Shown here: one piece after another, positions 1 through 9,510 of the stretch
Numbering within the stretch: the first letter of the stretch is position 1
How the letters are laid out: each line of letters opens with the position of its first letter
DNA from: Agroathelia rolfsii
Lineage: Eukaryota > Basidiomycota > Agaricomycetes > Amylocorticiales > Amylocorticiaceae
Length of the DNA: 64,000 nucleotides
Direction of reading: 5' to 3'
NCBI GenBank assembly: GCA_018343915.1
Contig: JABRWF010000006.1
Coordinates: 1,798,001-1,862,000 of the forward strand
Program-made: the position numbers and the translations under genes
Notes under the pieces: model-generated
What the model saw: the letters and a program-made list of their open reading frames with translations, nothing else
Databases searched by the model: none
What the model was told of the DNA's origin: nothing

Positions 1-655
1 ACTCCCACTCTCCTTAACCACCATCGTCATGATGACATCCTTGTTCATCTTCCTCCTCTCCTTGTGCACCCTCACAGCCTCGTCGATGCGGATGCTGCTC
101 ACGAGATCGCCGCTGACGAGTACGAAATCAGATGTAATGATGCCATGTGTGTAAATATCCCGCATAGCATCGCCTGGCGAGTACGTCTCCTTGGCGGTCA
201 CAATCGGCACGATTTTCAGGCCCAGAGATGGGTTCGACCATTTTGAGTTTCTACATGCAAAAGAAAAGAAAATGTTCAGGTTAGGAGCTGTAGCAGAGCA
301 AAATAAATAGAAGTGATTATACAGACTTGATGGCTTCCTTGACGAGCTCGGAATAAGACCGACAGATGACAAAGATCTCTTGAACGCCGGCGAGTGCCAG
401 ACTCTCAAATGTCCAATCTAATAATGGAGCATTACAGATAGGAAGTAGACACTATAGAGAGAAGAACGGAAAGCGATCGTCAAAACCAGACCCTGATGAT
501 AGTTACAAATGTCGCAGTGCATTTACCCGCGGTCGACGAGATGTGAGCGGTGTAAATCGTTTGTTGAAGCTATCAGCTAGGATGACAGCCTGCAGCACCT
601 CTTCATCCTCCCCAATCAGTGTCTCTTTAGCATTAGATGAAGACTTGGGTGCCAT
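1..655 (-). CDS. GCD6: Translation initiation factor eIF2B subunit epsilon, N-terminal part (cut by window edge)
   Basis: This is the 5' part of the catalytic epsilon subunit of eIF2B, the guanine-nucleotide exchange factor that recycles eIF2-GDP in the cytosol. The start ATG is at 655-653. The first exon reads MAPKSSSN, then LQAVILADSFNKRFTPLTSR, the nucleotidyltransferase-like N terminus typical of eIF2B-epsilon. After an intron the protein continues with CLLPICNAPLLDWTFESL and VQEIFVICRSY. After a second intron (near 258-324) come GDAMRDIYTHGIITSDFVLV and GDLVSSIRIDEAV, which match the pyrophosphorylase-like fold (known family feature). The frame is still open at position 1, so the left-handed beta-helix and the C-terminal catalytic W2 domain lie outside the window. 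Identity is firm; only the gene's extent is unknown. Confidence 0.93.
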
Positions 656-1275
656 GGTAGTGGTAAGATCAGGCGCACTGTGGGAGTGACGACGCTGTAA
701 GACTAGGTATGGAGTAATTTGATGATTATCCTCTGGCAACCCGTCTCGAACTTGAAAGTTGTTAGATGATCGGAAGTATAATCAAGTAATGACTCGACAT
801 CATGTATCATGCTTACCATCTATGGCAATTACCAACTGACTGTTAACTTCACCCGTCAATCAGTCGTGCATCTACCATTCATGCAGAAAACACCTGGCAC
901 CCATGCCTACAATCAGACTCCAGACATGTTCATCACGCAGACAAAATCAGAGGAAGCACGGAAGATGAATTAATGAAGTAGTCGACATAGAGAAGACACG
1001 ATCCAGGGTAAACAGGATGGGTATACATGACCGACTGAGACCGAGTGAATTAGGCTGAAACAGAAGGGCAAAAAGGAAATCGAGGTGCTAAATCGTCATG
1101 ATATAGGATCGTAAAAGTAGAAGGGAATCGAAATGAACGGGAAGAACCAAATCCAAGAGAGAGGTGTGTAAAGTAATGTGATGTGGAAGAATCAATTGCG
1201 AAGGCCAAAGAAAGAAAGAAAATCAAAACATGAAATCGTGCAGGGCGTGCCAAACGTCAACACTACGCATCAGAA
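656..1275. other. Intergenic, eIF2B-epsilon upstream region
   Basis: This holds the upstream region of eIF2B-epsilon and the 3' flank of the Ala/Glu/Pro-rich gene. Short open frames here overlap that gene in wrong frames or start at non-ATG codons. I see no RNA gene or repeat. Confidence 0.5.
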
Positions 1276-2418
1276 TTATGCAGCAGCGGCAACGGGGGTG
1301 GGGGCAGCCTCAGCAGGTTTTGACTCTTCAACAGCGGCGGGCTCGGCAGCCGGAGTTGACTCAGGGGCAGCCTCAGCAGGAGCCGCCTCCTCGTTTGCGG
1401 GATTCTCCAAGGGCTCGGTGGGTGCGGGCTCCTCAATCTTGGGAGGGTGCTCATCAACCTTGGGGGTCGAGGGCTGCTCTGACTTCTTGGGGGAGAAGAA
1501 GCCACCAAGACGAGCAGACAGACGACGGCTGACCTTGGCCTTCTTTTCTTTCTTCTCCTCCTTCTAAGAGATTATGAATACGATATGAAAGCAAAATACA
1601 TGATAATCACTAACCTTTTCCTCCTTAGGGGTCTCGGCGGGTGCAGCAGCTTCAGCAGGAGCTTCAGTAGCGGCGGCCTCAGGAGCAGTCTCGCTGGAGA
1701 CATATTGAGTATCAGGACTATCGGCAAGAGATTGGAGAACTCACGTCTCCTTAGCAGGCTCTGCTGCAGTCTCCTCAGCAGTGGGCTCAGCAGCCTCTAC
1801 GGGAGCTGCCTCAATGGGCGATGCCTCCGCGGCCTCGGCAGGGGCAGCTGTCTCCTCTGTCACAGGAGCAGGAGCCTTAATAGATGAACACATTAGAATG
1901 GATCGCAAACGAATGAGCATCGATCCATATTTACCTCGGCCTCTTCCTTCTTCTTTTCTTTCTTGGGGCTCTTCTTGGACTTGTCGCCCTTGAAGGGCGC
2001 AAGAAGCTTAGCCAAGATGCTGGGGCTCTTGGGCCTGTCCTCCTTCTTGGTCTCAGTCTTGGCCTCCTCCGTGGCCTCAGCAGCGGGTGCAGCCTCGGCG
2101 TCAGCGGCAGGAGCAGCTTCGGACTCAGCAGCGGCAGGCTCCTGTATAACACATCAGTAAGCTTGAACAAACAATTGTAATGACCATCGTGCAAGTACCT
2201 CAGCCTTAACCTCCTATATTCACATAAGCCACGGTTACATTACTCAAAATGACAACGGAACTTACGGTGGTTTCTTCAGCAGGAGCAGCAGGCTCCTCAG
2301 CTGTGACGGGCTCAACGGGGGCGGCCTCGATGGTGGCCTCCGGAGCAGGTGCTGTGGTAGTCTCGACCGGCTTGGCCTCTTCGGTAACGGGAACGACGGG
2401 AACAACGGCGTCAGACAT
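1276..2418 (-). CDS. Ala/Glu/Pro-rich protein of unknown function with two basic-hydrophobic motifs
   Basis: I do not recognise a named family. The ATG is at 2418-2416 and the stop (TAA) at 1278-1276, with six exons that close in one frame. One is a 15-nt microexon at 2199-2213 encoding EVKAE between phase-0 introns. The protein is low-complexity and acidic, rich in Ala, Glu, Pro and Thr (for example the N terminus MSDAVVPVVPVTEEAKPVET). Two islands stand out: SPSILAKLLAPFKGDKSKK followed by SPKKEKKEE, and KVSRRLSARLGGFFSPKK. Both pair an L-x-x-L-L/G-x-x-F segment with Lys/Arg clusters, which looks like a membrane-binding or docking element (inference). There is no signal peptide or long membrane segment. 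The regular splice junctions and a skew unlike the flanks support a real gene. Confidence 0.8.
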
Positions 2419-3002
2419 TATGGTAGAAAGGAGAACTGTGTATGTAAAGCACACGAGCTGTAAGTGAGTAAAGATGCCGAGATAGGGAGGGAATTGGCGA
2501 CGCGAAAGAAACACACCGTAGAAGAGGGTATTGGATTAAAGGGCAATAAAGGCGCGTGTAACAGGATACAGACGTGTCTGGCTAGGGAGAAAAGAGGAAA
2601 GAGAGAGAGGCAGCTGATAGAGGAGAGAGAAAGAAGGGCGTGCTGCTAAACCAAGAGTGGCGACCCCCCTTTATACATTTCAGACTCCGCTTGCCATATC
2701 CATCGACGTTTCAGCTACCGACGAGCCCAGTGGCGGAAGCATGTCACTATTCCGCCAGTTGCCCTGCCCTTGCCTTTTTCTCTCCCTTTTTGTCTCCATG
2801 TTGTCCGTTGATGTAGAAATCATATCAGTACTGTCTTATTTTACTGATACCACGCTATGGGATGCCAGTGGGATGGGTTGTGGGGGGCAGACACATTCAC
2901 CTCAGAGGGAGTCAGAATCACATCGTTACTACTAGTAGTCATGCGCACCCGCTAGCACAAAAAAGAAGATGAGGCGAAAAATAAATAAATTCAGAGTTGA
3001 GA
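2419..3002. other. Intergenic, upstream of the Ala/Glu/Pro-rich gene
   Basis: This is the promoter and 5' leader of the gene starting at 2418. It includes a purine-rich stretch of AGAG repeats near 2590-2640. No gene is supported here. Confidence 0.5.
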
Positions 3003-3359
3003 TCAGGCTACGTCGAAGCCGAAATCGACTGGAAGCAGATCCATATTGACAGTAGACAAGCCCATCATCGTCCATGCATCACGCTTCATTCCCTCCCAGC
3101 TTCCGTCGCCGGCTTCTCCCTCTCTTTTATTCTTCCTCTTCCCTACCGAACTCTCCATTCCACCTGCCAACGCTCCTGCGTACCCAGCTACAAGGGCCGT
3201 AATGAGATATGCCCAGTGGGTGGTGATGGTAGTGGGATCATACCCTGAGCTCCATTCCTTACACCTTCCCCCATATGCACCATGACAAAAGCCTGCCGTC
3301 TGACCGGCCAAGGGAGCGCGTCGCGAAGAGACAACAACAAATGAGCCAACTGAGCAAGT
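3003..3359 (-). CDS. Possible 3' exons of a small unidentified gene
   Basis: This is a weak candidate. The minus strand has an open frame reading LAQLAHLLLSLRDALPWPVR and then FVMVHMGEG. A GTATGA donor and a TTGTAG acceptor 56 nt apart would join it to AGYAGALAGGMESSVGKR, ending ...LPVDFGFDVA with TGA at 3005-3003. The 56-nt intron size fits the rest of the window. The 5' exon carrying the start codon was not found; the exon seen begins after an AG at 3360-3361. A shorter alternative would start at the internal ATG in the VMVHMGEG stretch. No family is recognised. It could also be chance. Confidence 0.35.
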   Translation of the reverse strand, partial: TCSVGSFVVVSSRRAPLAGQTAGFCHGAYGGRCKEWSSGYDPTTITTHWAYLITALVAGYAGALAGGMESSVGKRKNKREGEAGDGSWEGMKRDAWTMMGLSTVNMDLLPVDFGFDVA

Positions 3360-3809
3360 CTAGGCTTCCATTTTCTAGAATAGAATCACGAGCGATGCTC
3401 ATCGCTTTTTTTTTTTTTTTTCTGTATAATACACTATGTATGCATGGGACCTATAGCCGAAATGATGGCTCACCTAATATGTACATGATCCTGATCTAAT
3501 CATCACTGGACATATCAGTCTATCTATCACCATACATGACTACGCCGTTGACCAAGCTTTCGATAGAAATGATCAGATCGTCGTTTAGGTAGCTAAGAGA
3601 TGTATCCGTAATCCGTTGAGCAGCAAAAAAGGATGATCATAGCCCTGAAATATCCTGCAACCACAATTAACATGAAATGACAGGGAGAATCAGCTTCCAG
3701 GGACGGCTCATCATCCTACTTTTGCGACGTCAGAGTCCAGGTTCGCTGCTGGTAGCCGTTCAATTACTAGCTATATAAATAAATGACCTAGAGATGCCCC
3801 CCGGAGAAA
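3360..3809. other. Intergenic, upstream of tRNA-Ser
   Basis: This is AT-rich DNA with a T run at about 3406-3420. If the small gene at 3003-3359 is real, its first exon must lie here, but I could not place it. Nothing else is visible. Confidence 0.4.
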
Positions 3810-3917
3810 GGCATCTTAGCCAAGTGGTTACGGCGAGAGATTCGAATGGGCTCTATCTCAGGGTGCGCGAATATCTCTTGGGCTTTGCCCGCGTAGGTTC
3901 GAATCCTGCAGATGTCG
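3810..3917 (+). tRNA. tRNA-Ser(CGA) with intron
   Basis: The acceptor 5' strand GGCATCT pairs with AGATGTC at 3910-3916 (one G-U), with discriminator G at 3917. The B box GGTTCGAATCC is at 3896-3906. The anticodon stem AGAGA pairs with TCTCT, and the anticodon is CGA at 3843-3845, reading UCG. A long variable arm (TGGGC...GCCCG) fits serine. A 26-nt intron sits one base 3' of the anticodon at about 3847-3872, and its CGAA (3868-3871) can pair with TTCG of the anticodon loop. Intron position and anticodon pairing match the known layout of yeast tRNA-Ser(CGA). A T-rich terminator follows. Confidence 0.93.
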
Positions 3918-3921
3918 ATTA

Positions 3922-3928
3922 TTCTTTT
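3922..3928 (+). terminator. RNA polymerase III terminator of tRNA-Ser
   Basis: TTCTTTT begins five bases after the tRNA discriminator base, the usual distance for a Pol III stop. Confidence 0.7.
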
Positions 3929-4456
3929 GCTGGATTTGCTTCCAAGTCTCGCCTTTAGCTATCCCTCCTTCCAAATGATTCTTCCCGAGTACGTTTTTCT
4001 TTCCAACAAAACCACGTATACACGCTTGTCAACGTTATCTGTTATCGTTATCTTCCGACATATTTACGGTTACCTCGGTTACTCAGACGCGCGACCGCTA
4101 CTAGACATCAACACAATTCAGGAGTCCAGAAGGAGCATCAAGGACTATAACGGCTTTCTATCACTTCCCCTGGAGTGTTGTGCTCCAACAGACGATGTAG
4201 CATCAAAACCGGCCAGCGGTTTGCTTCTGAATTCATGCTTTATCGGCGTATTATCCCCATATAGACTCTCCAATTGGAGTGCCGTTCGCATTGGTGGTAC
4301 GACTGGTATCGTTTTGATCGGAACGGTCTCTCCCAAGCTTACAAACAAGGCCAACTTGATCAACGTGGTTATCGATCTACCAGCGAGCAACTTGCACAGT
4401 AGAATTCTTGTTACTCAGACTGTCCTGCTTCTGCCGCTACTCACAAGTACTCAAAC
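3929..4456. other. Region between tRNA-Ser and the first dehydrogenase
   Basis: A 195-codon plus-strand frame (3912-4499) crosses the tRNA tail and the next gene's start, so it is treated as chance. A minus-strand frame (4145-4390) reads GETVPIKTIPVVPPMRTALQ and looks mildly protein-like. It lacks a splice or homology argument and could be a decayed fragment. Otherwise this is the promoter of the gene at 4457. Confidence 0.35.
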
Positions 4457-5668
4457 ATGGCTAAACAACAGCTTGCATGGATTGGGCTTGGGAATATAGG
4501 CCGTGTATGCAATGCTTGGAACTGTTCACGTGACTGCACTTCATATGTCCTCATGCTGTTTGCGAACTTCTAGGCAATGGTTTCCAATATAGTTACCAAG
4601 GGTAACCTATCATCACCTCTCATTGTCTACAACCGGACCAAGAAGCGCAGTGACGATCTGAATGTCAAACTCTCATCAGCACTCTCCGTAGCTTCGACCA
4701 TATCCGAGGCCGTGGACCCTGCAGACGTTATCTTCAGCTGCATCACCGATGATAGATCTGTCAACTCGACATTTGAGGAAATCTTGAAGTTAGATATCAA
4801 GGGAAAGCTCTTCGTTGAATGTTCGACCATTCACCCAAATACGGTCTCTGCACTAACGGATGCCATTCTGGCCAAGGGCGCCCGATATGTCGCTATGTCT
4901 GTGTTTGGCGCCCCGGCGATGGCAGAGGCAGGCATGCTCATTTGCGTCCCGGCTGGACCTGCGGCAGATGTCGATGTGATTCGTCCATATCTTATCGGAG
5001 TGTAGGTCATTTCCACTTGTCATCTTCCTTGACATGAATTTCATACAAATCTAATGTAACCTATTCACTGTCTAGTACGGCAAGGGCCATTATTGATTTC
5101 AGCGACCAGCCACCGTCGAAATCCTTATTACTTAAAATCATTGGCAATACTATAATCGGCTCCATGGTTGAAACACTCGCTGAGGGCCACGTGCTGGCAG
5201 AGAAAACCGGTCTGGGAGTCGATACGCTTCACAAATTCGTCGAGACGATGTTCCCAGGGCCACATGTACTATACTCAAACCGGATGTTGTCGGGGGATTA
5301 CCATAAACGCGAGGAGGTAATGTGGAAGTCCTTTTCCTTGTTATACTCATCGCTTCTCTAATATCTATCAATTGGAAACTCGGATACCAATACATTATTT
5401 AGCCCCTTGCCCCTGTTGATATTGTGCTCAAGGATGTTAGACACAGCCTTGAATTGGCCAAAGGGGCCGGAAGCGAACTCGGAGTGCCCGCTGTGATAGA
5501 GGAGCACTTAGGAGTCGTCAAGGAAGTTCAAGGCGCGAAGGGTTGGTCCTATTTAGACTGTCTCACCGGTATGCATGCTAACATTGACTTACACATGCGT
5601 TATTAGGTGATTTCGCAAGTATCTACGGTGCAGTCAGACTTAATAGTGGATTAAACTACAAGAATTAA
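4457..5668 (+). CDS. NAD(P)-dependent beta-hydroxyacid dehydrogenase (3-hydroxyisobutyrate dehydrogenase / 6PGDH-like), copy 1
   Basis: This is an oxidoreductase of the beta-hydroxyacid dehydrogenase family, which oxidises a 3-hydroxy acid with NAD(P)+. The substrate here is unknown. It starts at ATG 4457 (MAKQQLAWIGLGNIGR). The Rossmann GxGxxG is GLGNIG, at residues 10-15. Further motifs are IVYNRTKKRSDD (cofactor specificity loop), FVECSTIHP (the conserved substrate-loop STI), and LKIIGNT, whose Lys-x3-Asn is the family's catalytic pair. Five exons close cleanly: the donor after GGAGT at the V-T-A-R-A junction, the REE|PLAPVD junction, then AKG|DFASIYGAVRLNSGLNYK, stop TAA at 5666-5668. About 300 residues, normal for the family. 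It is followed 394 bp on by a close paralogue in the same orientation. The absence of a targeting peptide suggests a cytosolic enzyme (inference). Confidence 0.9.
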
Positions 5669-6061
5669 GACAAATCAGGGTCGTTGAGCCAGACTCGCGA
5701 CTGCTACCAGTAACATCAAAGTAATGCAAGCCTCCATGCCAACTTTCTACATGTGGGAGACTACGCCATCGAAACGATTTCTCTCAAGCAATCAAAAACA
5801 ACTTCGGAACTAGCTAGCAGCTTGCTGGGACGTCTAATTAAATAATTAAATAAAAGCAAGTTTTTATTCTATAATTGATGAATCATCCCTATGCAAACAC
5901 TCCGATCAGTATGTCTGCCGCCGCCGATGTCGTCTCATCGGGCCGATACTCTACAATATTATAAACTCGAAGGTTGCATCGAAATCATCATTGAATTGTA
6001 TCGACTCATACAGCGAAAAAAACCTCTGTCGCTTTATTGCGCATATATTCAGGTTGTTAAT
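5669..6061. other. Spacer between the tandem dehydrogenases
   Basis: This is AT-rich DNA (TAATTAAATAATTAAATAAAAG near 5835-5860 is the most AT-rich part). It contains the 3' flank of copy 1 and the promoter of copy 2. No gene is seen. Confidence 0.5.
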
Positions 6062-7244
6062 ATGTCTAGCAAACAACTTGCCTGGATCGGACTTGGGAAC
6101 ATAGGCCGTGTACGCCAAACGTGGATGTTTGCGCCCTCAGATGTTCATCTGCTGACGTGCTTCTGAAACTGACAGGCAATGGTCACCAATATAGTTACCA
6201 AGTGTACCTTGTCGCAACCTCTCATCGTCTATAATCGGACTAAGAAGCGCAGCGACGATCTTAATGCAGCGCTCTCATCAACACTTTCTGTGGCTTCATC
6301 CATATCTGAGGCTGTGGCGCCTGCAGATATCATCTTCAGCTGCATCAGCGACGATAAATCCGTAAACTCGACGTTCGAGGAAATATTAGGGCTCGACGTC
6401 AAAGGAAAGCTCTTCGTCGAATGTTCGACCATCCACCCGACGACCACCTCTGCATTGATGGACGCGGTTCTGGCTAAAGGCGCACGGCTTGTTGCCATGC
6501 CCGTGTTTGGCGCACCGGCTATGGCAGAGACGGGTAACCTTGTCTGCGTTCCATCAGGCCCTGCAGCAGATGTGGATGTCATCCGTCCGTATCTCGTTGG
6601 GGTGTTCGTCTTTTCTTCTTTTTCATAATGTGAATGAAATGCAAACCTAATACAACATATGTTCTATATAGCACAGCAAGGGCTATAGTCGATTTCAGCG
6701 ATCACCCACCCTCGAAAGCCTCCTTGCTTAAAATTGTCGGCAACACCATGACGACCGCCGTGTCCGAAATGCTCGCCGAGGCATACGTGCTAGCAGAGAA
6801 ATCCGATTTGGGGACTGATGTACTTCACAAGTTTATAGAAATCATGTTCACGGGACCATACATACAGTATTCGACACGAATGTTGTCAGGGGATTACTAT
6901 AAGCGAGAGGAGATAACGTCGGTCTTTTACCCCCTGTGCCGTGTTTATAGCTTAAATTCTATGGGATCCGGTGTCGTCGGATTGTCTAGCCTCTTGGTCC
7001 CGTCGATATTGCGATAAAGGACGTTAATCATGCTCTTGAATTAGCCAAAGAAACTGGAAGCAGTCTTAGAATCCCCGCTGTTCTGTTAGAGAACCTGAAG
7101 GTTGTCAAGGAACTTCAAGGTGCAAAGGGTGAGTTTTTCCTCAGCACAAATGTTTATTGACGACTTATTCCTACGGCCTTAGGCGACTTGACGGGTGTTT
7201 ACGGAGTAATTAGAGCTAACAGTGGACTAAGCTTTGAGAACTAA
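6062..7244 (+). CDS. NAD(P)-dependent beta-hydroxyacid dehydrogenase, tandem copy 2
   Basis: This paralogue of the gene at 4457 has the same exon plan and the same motifs: GLGNIG, IVYNRTKKRSDD, FVECSTIHP and LKIVGNT with the catalytic Lys and Asn. It starts at ATG 6062 (MSSKQLAWIGLGNIGR) and ends at TAA 7242-7244 after IRANSGLSFEN. One junction differs. Where copy 1 has REE followed by a GTAATG donor, copy 2 has ATAACG at that point. The only in-frame rescue is a GTCTTT donor 9 nt downstream, adding Ile-Thr-Ser before PLGPVDIAIKD. The rest of the frame is intact, so the gene may still be functional, but this weak donor deserves a transcript check. The duplication suggests divergence of substrate or regulation (inference). 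Confidence 0.85.
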
Positions 7245-7827
7245 GATAAGGCCGGTATTAATCCATCGGGAAACTAGTAAAAAGCAGAAGGATAATGTAG
7301 CCGAGTCTACTCGTTACTAATGCCTACGCATGTACACTTAGTGACAGTCTAAAGATACTAGAATTGCTTAACTTGCTGAAATTTGGTCCACCTACTCTTC
7401 TAGAGGATGTTCTGGATGTTCTAGGCCTGCTTAATGGTTGAACATTCGGCCCCATACTTCCATTATGTACGCGTTAACAGTATAAGAAAGACCTCGCCTA
7501 AGACACGTTTTTGTGTTCTGAAATAGTCCAATGTAACAAGGAACGCGGTGCTTGTTATTGCACGGTCACGTGCCAAATGGGCTGTGTGATAATGTTAATG
7601 AAATGGTGATTGTATGCTCCACACACAAGGAGGCAATTGGAGACACTCCAGTCACCACCAGCCCCACCGATGAGTATACATACAAGATGCGATTGCACAA
7701 TGGCAAAGCCTCTTTCCTTTCCATGTCACTCTCTCTTTGCTCTCTATAACTCCGCATACAATCCACATTACCTATGTCTATCCCTAATCAACGCACTCGG
7801 TCTTTCCAGCACGGCGGTTTCGGCACC
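7245..7827. other. Intergenic between dehydrogenase copy 2 and the PalI-like gene
   Basis: This is the promoter region of the membrane-protein gene at 7828. An in-frame upstream ATG at 7774 (MSIPNQRTRSFQ) could give an 18-residue longer protein. No other feature is seen. Confidence 0.45.
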
Positions 7828-8852
7828 ATGCACTGGATCTTGGTTTGGACAGCTCCTCTGTTGTTCTTCCTTTCCTTCATATTGCTGCTCTTGGTCTCGC
7901 TCTCTGTGCCTATCATCAAATCTATATACCTCTTCCGTCTGTATGCGCATGTGAATGCAGACGTCGCATCTGTGTCAGAGAGCATCACTTTTGGTGTATG
8001 GGGTTACTGCACGTCAGGTGAGACTGTCAAGTAAGTATATTTATATTTCATGAACGAACAAAAAAAAAAGCCCTTATCTCTCAGATCTAATTTATTAACA
8101 ACTCTTTTTGTCACGCACAGGTCCATCTTTACCGGTAGTAAAACTTCCAGCGGATCATGCACACCCGTGCACTTGGGATATAGCATCAATGGCACCATAG
8201 CACAAGCACTGTAAGCATTATTGTCTTATCATGTTTTCAAGAGATAACATTCAGACAAAAACAGCAATGTTGACAACATTGAGACGGAGATATCTCGTTC
8301 ACTTACCGCAGCGCTGGCGTTGAATCCATTCTCATGTGCACTCACCTTCCTTGCTTTCCTTTTCTCACTTTACATTCTCTTCCGGCGTGTCCTTAACGCA
8401 TCAAGACTCGGATCGCTCTTGACCTTAGTCACGGCCTTCCTCGCATCGTTGTTCACTACGATTGGAATGATCATCGACGTTGTTTTGGCAAACAAAGTCA
8501 ACCATGTCTTATCATCTGTTACGAGAGGCGCCCTAACACTGTCACAAGGAAATGCTGTCAGTTTTTTTTTTGGTTGCATTTTATCGCGCATATGTTCATA
8601 AATAAATATTAATTGATAATCAACTGCAGATTTCTATGATCATCGCTGCTACTGTGCTTCTATGGGTTGGCTTCTTTTGCTGTTGTTTCGGTATCATTTC
8701 CTGCGGCCGGTGCGTATGCTCCCCAAATTAGCATTTCGTAAATGCTGCCAAGTCTAACATGTGATGATGGACGTGAACACTATAGCAGAAGCGCAAAGAT
8801 TATCGAGCCCGAAAAACAGGACATGGCGATGCGTCGCAACGGAGACGCGTGA
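7828..8852 (+). CDS. PalI/SUR7-family four-TM plasma membrane protein
   Basis: This is a fungal PalI/SUR7-like tetraspan protein. The family works at the plasma membrane in pH sensing (PalI/Rim9) or eisosomes (Sur7). The preferred start is ATG 7828 in strong context (CACCATGC). TM1 is WILVWTAPLLFFLSFILLLL. The family's extracellular motif FGVWGYC follows, with TGSKTSSGSCTPVHLGY after an intron. TM2 is CALTFLAFLFSLYILF, TM3 is LGSLLTLVTAFLASLFTTIG and TM4 is IIAATVLLWVGFFCCCFGII. It ends with a short basic tail and TGA at 8850-8852. Five exons close in frame. The last acceptor is a NAGNAG site (TATAGCAG near 8783-8790), so isoforms differing by one Arg are possible. Confidence 0.85.
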
Positions 8853-9510
8853 TCCCAAAATGAAGACAATTATAATAAAAAACTAACTTGATATAGTCCT
8901 ATGATTTCTGTATCTGCTCATCCTGGCTTCGGTTGAACAGTTACTTTCTGTTTTTCTCTATTATTGGACACATGATAATTACTGTACTAATGATTCATAC
9001 CCATTCTTCCTTTTTTTTTTTTTTTACCCTATCGTGCTTTGATTCCCCGTGTCCTCGCTTCAATTGTTTCGGTTACAATTTACGATAGCGATCAAATGAA
9101 AGCCCGGGCCATGAACTATACTACTGTATCATACCGTATCTATCTATCAATACTATCTGCTCTTATGATGCTTGAAACAAATGCCTGTTTTGTATAACTT
9201 TCATCTTTTACTATATTCCAGGGGGCTCAAAGACAGCTTCAAATACTTTAATACATATGACCAAGTTCGAGCTCCAAATAAACCAGAGGACTCATATAGT
9301 TGTCTGCATTGATTACACACATGTTTCTACTGGGCAGGGCAGTGGGGTAATGCACGGGGGATTCCTTATCATTACACAGAGGGAGATGGCGCATCATGCC
9401 GATAAGATGACAACATTGTATATAATCGCGTATCACAAGGCCTTTTCTGTATCCCATGGGGCGAGAAGCGAGGCATGAGAGGAGGGTGAATGAGGGGTCC
9501 GGATGTTCTA
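8853..9510. other. Convergent intergenic region between PalI-like and NOP2 genes
   Basis: This holds the two 3' flanks. A T run lies near 9010-9024. Short frames here lack support. Confidence 0.5.

Noticed and set aside
3912..4499. 195-codon plus-strand open frame
   Set aside because: It starts inside the tRNA, overlaps the start of the dehydrogenase gene in another frame, and shows no family motif.
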